Source: Prorocentrum cordatum (taxonomy: Eukaryota > Sar > Dinophyceae > Prorocentrales > Prorocentraceae). From it: a stretch of DNA of 35,000 nucleotides. The translations under genes and the position numbers were made by a program. The stretch lies in contig CAUYUJ010015032.1 in the NCBI GenBank assembly GCA_963575745.1, positions 1 to 35,000 on the forward strand, in the 5' to 3' direction. Positions 30,626-35,000 of the stretch are shown here, in pieces (the first letter of the stretch is position 1; each line of letters begins with the position of its first letter). The notes beneath the pieces are model-generated. The model did not search any database and was not told where the DNA came from. It saw only the letters and a program-made list of their open reading frames with translations.

Positions 30626-32020
30626 AGTGCACAGTAAGCGCATCATGTACACCACTGGCCAAAGCCATGCGCAGATGCAGGGGACATCTGTGCACATTGA
30701 CATCGTAGGCGAACCAGTCATAGAGGTTCCCGCCGTACTGAGTGAGTGGGTCGGGGGGGGGGGCATGTCGAGGGGGAGGGGGAGGGGACTGGGAAGGTGA
30801 AGGACAAGAAACCACTTCAGATGATGGGAAAAGATGGTCGGAACGACGCTGAAAACGCGCTAACTGATAAGGTGGAACAAGGGACGCACGCCAAACGAAC
30901 GGCAATGGCCACACATCGGCCGCTAATCGTCCTGCCCTCGCCTCCCCCATCCAACTCTCAACGCACCACAGAAACGCAACAACGACTTACACCACCCACC
31001 TGGGAACGACGGCCGAGAAAGCACCTGCACTCGACCGCTCTGGCATTCCTTCCTGATGCCCGGGCAAATGAGCCCTCCGAGGGGCCTTTGCAGGTCCAAC
31101 GCGTGTCACACAGGCCCGAAGACCTTGATCATCGAACCTCCTCCCCTGGGGGCGCCCATCATCAAGGCGCATTCGCGCGGGCCCTGCAGAAGGAAACGTT
31201 CTTTTTCTAGCGGAAGTAGGCGGCCTGTCCGCCGCTCCTCAAACGGACAGCAATCGAGACGCAGACGACCAACCGAACAGTGCCACTCCACCGCCGCCGT
31301 GGCACGCCGCCGCATGCCTTCAGCCACTGCTCTTCCTCCTCCTCATCCTCGCTCCCGTCCTCGGTCGAACTTCCGTCGACTGCCCTGAAAATTCTTGGGG
31401 CGAACGCTTCACTCCTTCATGGATCCATGCCTGGAGTATCTTCATCTGGGTCACCTCTCCCATGCCGTCTTGGAGTATCACGCGAACTCCGCTGAACGAA
31501 CACTTGTAACAGTTGGTGTAATAGATGGGCGGGATATGATCATATAGTCATGCGATGCTGGGATGGATAATACAATGGGTAAGAGGAAGACAAGTCACTC
31601 AAGGAGGGACGGCGTGTTCAGGAGGAGGGTGAACAGACGGAGGAACGTAATGCATACCAAGAAAACCGATGGTGACAAGGAGGATGAGGAAGAGCAGAAA
31701 GAGGAGAAGAAGGACGACGAAAAGGATTGTAAGAACGATGGTACTTCTTCTGAAGAACGGATAACACATTTCTTGATTCGTTGATCACGGCATTACTTAT
31801 TGGACGAAGACGACAATCGAACAATGACTCAAATTCTAAAACACGACAAAAACCGCAACCCCATGGCGGGGCAACCAGGCCGAAGCACGGACCACGGGAG
31901 GGTAACGCCAGACGCAAGCCAAATGCGAGAGACAGGCAACAAAATTCAGCAAGGAGAAAAAACGAGGCGCCGGACTGGCGCGAGCCAGAAAAACACAACA
32001 TAACCAAACAACCTTCAACC
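30626..32020. other. No recognised gene
   Basis: Mixed-composition sequence with only short overlapping frames. 30745-30785 is G-rich. 31660-31740 is GA-rich and gives a Lys/Glu frame. Confidence 0.4.
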
Positions 32021-32170
32021 TTTTCTTCGTCGGCGGCGAGACGGAGGCGGTCCGCACCAGCGGCAGGGCTAATTTGGGGCAGCGATCGGCAAACTGTCCG
32101 GCGTGCAAGAAAGCGAGGCGGAGAGAAGGGCGGCCGCGCGGGGGGAGAAGGAGGTGGGCGCTCAGGCGTG
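32021..32170 (-). repeat. Element C, copy 2
   Basis: Similar over its full length to 12462-12608 in the same orientation (CGTCGGCGGCGAG, GGCAAACTGTCCGGCGTGCAAGAA, GGCGGCCGCGCG, GGGCGCTCAGGCGT). No clear flanking duplication remains. It directly abuts family A copy 4. Confidence 0.7.
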
Positions 32171-32180
32171 AAGGAATTTT

Positions 32181-32354
32181 GAAGGGGCCCTGGGACACAC
32201 AAGTAAATACACAGAAATACAAGGATTCCCATATTTTTCAATATTTCCTGGGTTTTTGAATTCTCCCCTGACTTCTCCCCCCACTTCCCATATTTTCCAA
32301 TATTTTCTCGGGAATCGACGATTAATTGTGTCTGTGAGTTTCTCCCCCTCCTGA
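32181..32354 (+). repeat. Dispersed repeat family A, copy 4
   Basis: Full-length copy with a small internal insertion near the CCCC block. All conserved segments present; same orientation as the other three. Confidence 0.85.
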
Positions 32355-34181
32355 AAACGGGCCAGCCAGGGCCGGGGCCAGGGCGCACCCGCAGGCGCTG
32401 CCAGGGCGCAGTAGGGGTGAAGAGCAAGTAGAAACAGTACATACTGGCGCCCGAGGACTGCCATCAGCACAGGGCTGTACCCAACAGGTGCTTCAACCGA
32501 GCGGTGCCCACCGCACTCGCGCAGCAGCCGCGTCGGGCGCTAGCAGCGCCAGGGCGGCATCAGGAGGGTGTCAACTGCAAGCCAAGGGTGGAGCAGCGCG
32601 GCGGCGCCATGGCGGCGCGAGGTGAGGGAGGGAAGAGGGAAAGAAGGGCAGAGGAAAAGGAGAAGGGCTGCGCCCCGCCCGCGGGTGGCACCCGGGCGGG
32701 GCGGCGGCAGCCCGCGTGGCGGCGTGGGCGGCGGCCCGGCTGGGCCGGGGAGGCACCCGCCGATGCAGCGGCAGCACGACCGTTGAACTCCAGCATGCGA
32801 GACGACTTGTGCGAAGGATGCTCTCTATTACTTTAATGCACGACGTGCTCCATCATACACAGAATGCCAAAGCCCGCGCGAATACCCCTTGACAGTTTCG
32901 AATTCGTCCCAAGGAAGGCTACCACATTTATCTTCACAAGGCACTTCAGGGAACACGTTTCTATGACGTTGAAGTCGTTGAGGCAGCACCCGATCGACTC
33001 TCCAACAACCACAATCGCCGACACTCACGCTGCAGCCGCAGAATAATGATATCATGCGATGAATCCCAATGAGCATGTTTCATCGCACTTGTATCACACA
33101 GCCGAAGAGATTGAGAAAGTGATGTGGAAAGACAGCCCTGCAACAATCGATGGCAAACGCGTGAAGTCCCATATCGAGGCTACGCCTCCTCCACCACCTT
33201 GGCAGCTGTGAGTGCGTCGCTGACGTCAACAAGAAAAGGAAAAGGCGACATGGGCGGCAGAGGCGGCCATCGCCGACGGCGTTGAAAATATGTGGCAGAC
33301 CTGTGCGGAGGGAACGCCCACAACCTGAGTGCGATAATTCCCCCGAAGGTTCCCATCATCAACAATGAAAGTATGCCTGCTCGCAACAATTCTGCATAAA
33401 CGGCCAACCCGCCTATGCGGCCAGGAACAAGGGGACCGGCCACGGCCGTGCTCATCATAATGGTTATCGTCGTTGTCCTGTCCACCCGCTGAGGGGGCCT
33501 CCATGGATCACAAGTGCAGCAGGCGAAATCGCGCCGCGAAGTGATTCCATCAACCGTTGCAAACTGACTCGGGTAAGCGGTGGACGACGCGGATTAGTGA
33601 ATACAGTAACATATACATGCATCGTGCGAACTCGATGCTGCGATCTGGGACGGGTGGCAGACCTCACAACAAATTGTGCATGTTGATCAGATTGCACATG
33701 CCGAATGCGAGCGGCAACGGCAATCTTGAGCGGGAAAAGCCGCCGTCGAAAGTGCGCGGAACAGCCGCGCACGCACTCAGCAAATACACGCGCCAAATTT
33801 TAAACATGGTGATGGTGATGGTGATGCTGATGATGATGCTGATGATGATGATGACGATGATGATGATGATTGGTTTAACAGAAACGGGGCTCAAGGGGAG
33901 GGTGAAAGCGGAAAGGGGAGGTCGAGCCCTCTGCCCGCGGAGACCGCGTATGATGCCGCCGTGCGCTACGCGCACGTGCTGGAGCAGCTCAATCTGCCCC
34001 GCACAGCGCGCGATCGGCGGGGCGCACCGCCGCCGACCAAAGATCTGAACATAAGTCAGCCACAACCGCTGCGTGAGGACAGGCAAGAAGATTACGTACA
34101 CAAGATGAGAGATGTGTGCAAGAGGCGGGTCAGCCCAAAAAACTCACTCACTGCACATGTCACGTGCCTCACTCGTCAGCA
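32355..34181. other. No confident gene; short GAT array
   Basis: 33808-33870 is a GAT microsatellite. At about 33930-34040 the plus strand reads LPAETAYDAAVRYAHVLEQL followed by NLPRTARDRRG, which looks exon-like, but no good splice sites or family were found. The rest has short overlapping frames only. Confidence 0.35.
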
Positions 34182-34520
34182 TTATTGATTCACCAACCAT
34201 TCAGTCCATTCCTGTAGCTCCTCCATGTATCCAGGCACGCCCCGTAGATGCCGTGCTTCGAGCTGGCGCGTGACGGTCACGGGGTAGCGCTTCTCGCCCA
34301 AAATGACTTTGGCCTGGTCCTCCTTCGCCGTCTTGGTGATCCTGCATGCCCTGATGAGCTCCTCGACCTTCTCGCAGCTGTTGAAGTCCTCCACCGTCTT
34401 CTTGAGATGCGCCACGTTGGCGCTTCCGACCTCGTGTATCTCTGCCAGGCCGACCAGGAGCACGCCGAACATCAGAGTATGGAGAGGCCCGAGTAGTGGC
34501 ATGTTTGGGTTCAGCCCCAG
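34182..34520 (-). CDS. Unknown protein, terminal or internal exon
   Basis: A C/T-rich tract and the acceptor GGAGGCCTCCAG precede CTG at 34520. The frame reads LGLNPNMPLLGPLHTLMFGVLLVGLAEI (split: the part around LMFGVLLVGLA is hydrophobic), then an acidic/basic helical region with HLKKTVEDFNSCEKVEELI and VPGYMEELQEWTEWLVNQ. It stops at a TAA at 34182-34184; a GTGAAT just before it could be a donor instead. Composition is even and unlike the repeats. About 112 residues, no family recognised, upstream exons outside the window or not seen. Confidence 0.5.
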   Translation of the reverse strand: MGLNPNMPLLGPLHTLMFGVLLVGLAEIHEVGSANVAHLKKTVEDFNSCEKVEELIRACRITKTAKEDQAKVILGEKRYPVTVTRQLEARHLRGVPGYMEELQEWTEWLVNQ

Positions 34521-34609
34521 CTGGAGGCCTCCATTGTGAAGTCGCGAAGGAGAAGGAGGAAGAGGGACAGGAGAGGGGGAGGGGGTGGAGGGCATACGTT
34601 GAAATATTT

Positions 34610-34870
34610 GACGACGTGTGAACTCTGCTTCGATCCTACAGAATTCCTCCAGGACTCCTGAATATGGGGCCTGCTCCGTCCCTATTGAATTCCTTTTGGC
34701 TTCCACTGCGAATTCAATTGGAATCCTCTGAACCTGGGACTGGGCTCCCTTTCTAATGAGCCCCCTGCGGGCTCCTCTTCAATTCGCTGGAAGCCTCTGA
34801 ACCAAAGGTCCGCTCAATTCCTGGTGAATTCGTGTGGAGCCCCCCACCCAAATCAAACAAGAATCGTCTG
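34610..34870 (-). repeat. Degenerate ~66-bp satellite, three units
   Basis: Units near 34662, 34730 and 34800 carry GGGCCTGCTCC / GGTCCGCTCAATT followed by GAATTC and GGAATCCTCTGAA-like blocks, related to the array at 28010-28850. It lies immediately upstream, on the minus strand, of exon 34182-34520. Confidence 0.65.
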
Positions 34871-35000
34871 AAACCGCCGGCCCTGTCAGCGTGCGGGTGG
34901 GAAGCGTTTTTTCTCAGTTGGAACGCCACTCTCCCTCTCTCTCTCCGGGCCCTGGCCCTCGAGCGGCCAGGCCGGACGAAACTCGAAGAGCGTCGCGGTC

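Overview
The window looks like nuclear DNA of a gene-poor, repeat-rich eukaryote. A dinoflagellate is my best guess. That is an inference from four things: high GC outside the arrays, very long introns, 5' splice sites that begin GC as well as GT, and a decayed non-LTR retrotransposon with a C-terminal RNase H. No spliced-leader sequence, rRNA or tRNA was found by eye. Most long open frames are by-products of trinucleotide arrays and were left out.

The most informative result is a split gene on the minus strand. Four short exons (18913-18965, 16967-17021, 13436-13525, 8801-8938) join in frame to give about 112 residues. They read as the C-terminal half of a histidine-phosphatase (phosphoglycerate-mutase-like) domain, including the second catalytic histidine in a VVVVGHS motif. 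Its introns are about 1.9, 3.4 and 4.5 kb and are packed with repeats. A second minus-strand pair of exons (26394-26610 and 25570-25879) and a further exon at 34182-34520 look coding but belong to no family I recognise.

Layout. 1-5000: repeat copies, a TIR element, nested fold-back elements, and TCC/ATC arrays. 5090-5850: a decaying 82-120 bp tandem repeat that runs into a GGGTCGCGGGTG-type minisatellite. 5870-8530: nothing recognisable. 8535-18970: the phosphatase exons, with introns holding complementary ATC/GAT and ATT/AAT arrays, GGA arrays, a fresh 98-bp duplication, an insertion with 16-bp flanking repeats, fold-back elements and TIR elements. 19100-24900: a minus-strand LINE ruin (endonuclease, reverse transcriptase, Cys motif, RNase H) broken by younger insertions. 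One is a 154-bp palindromic element whose removal restores the reading frame. 25570-27400: the second gene candidate. 28010-28850 and 34610-34870: the same roughly 66-bp degenerate satellite. 30-34 kb: mostly featureless, apart from further copies of two dispersed families.

Two patterns tie genes and repeats together. On the transcribed strand, (CCT)n-type arrays or C/T-rich runs lie just upstream of most inferred 3' splice sites, so the arrays seem to serve as oversized polypyrimidine tracts. Two of three well-bounded elements of one TIR family lie 13-23 bp downstream of an inferred 5' splice site, which suggests introner-like behaviour. All exon calls come from reading alone and need transcript support.
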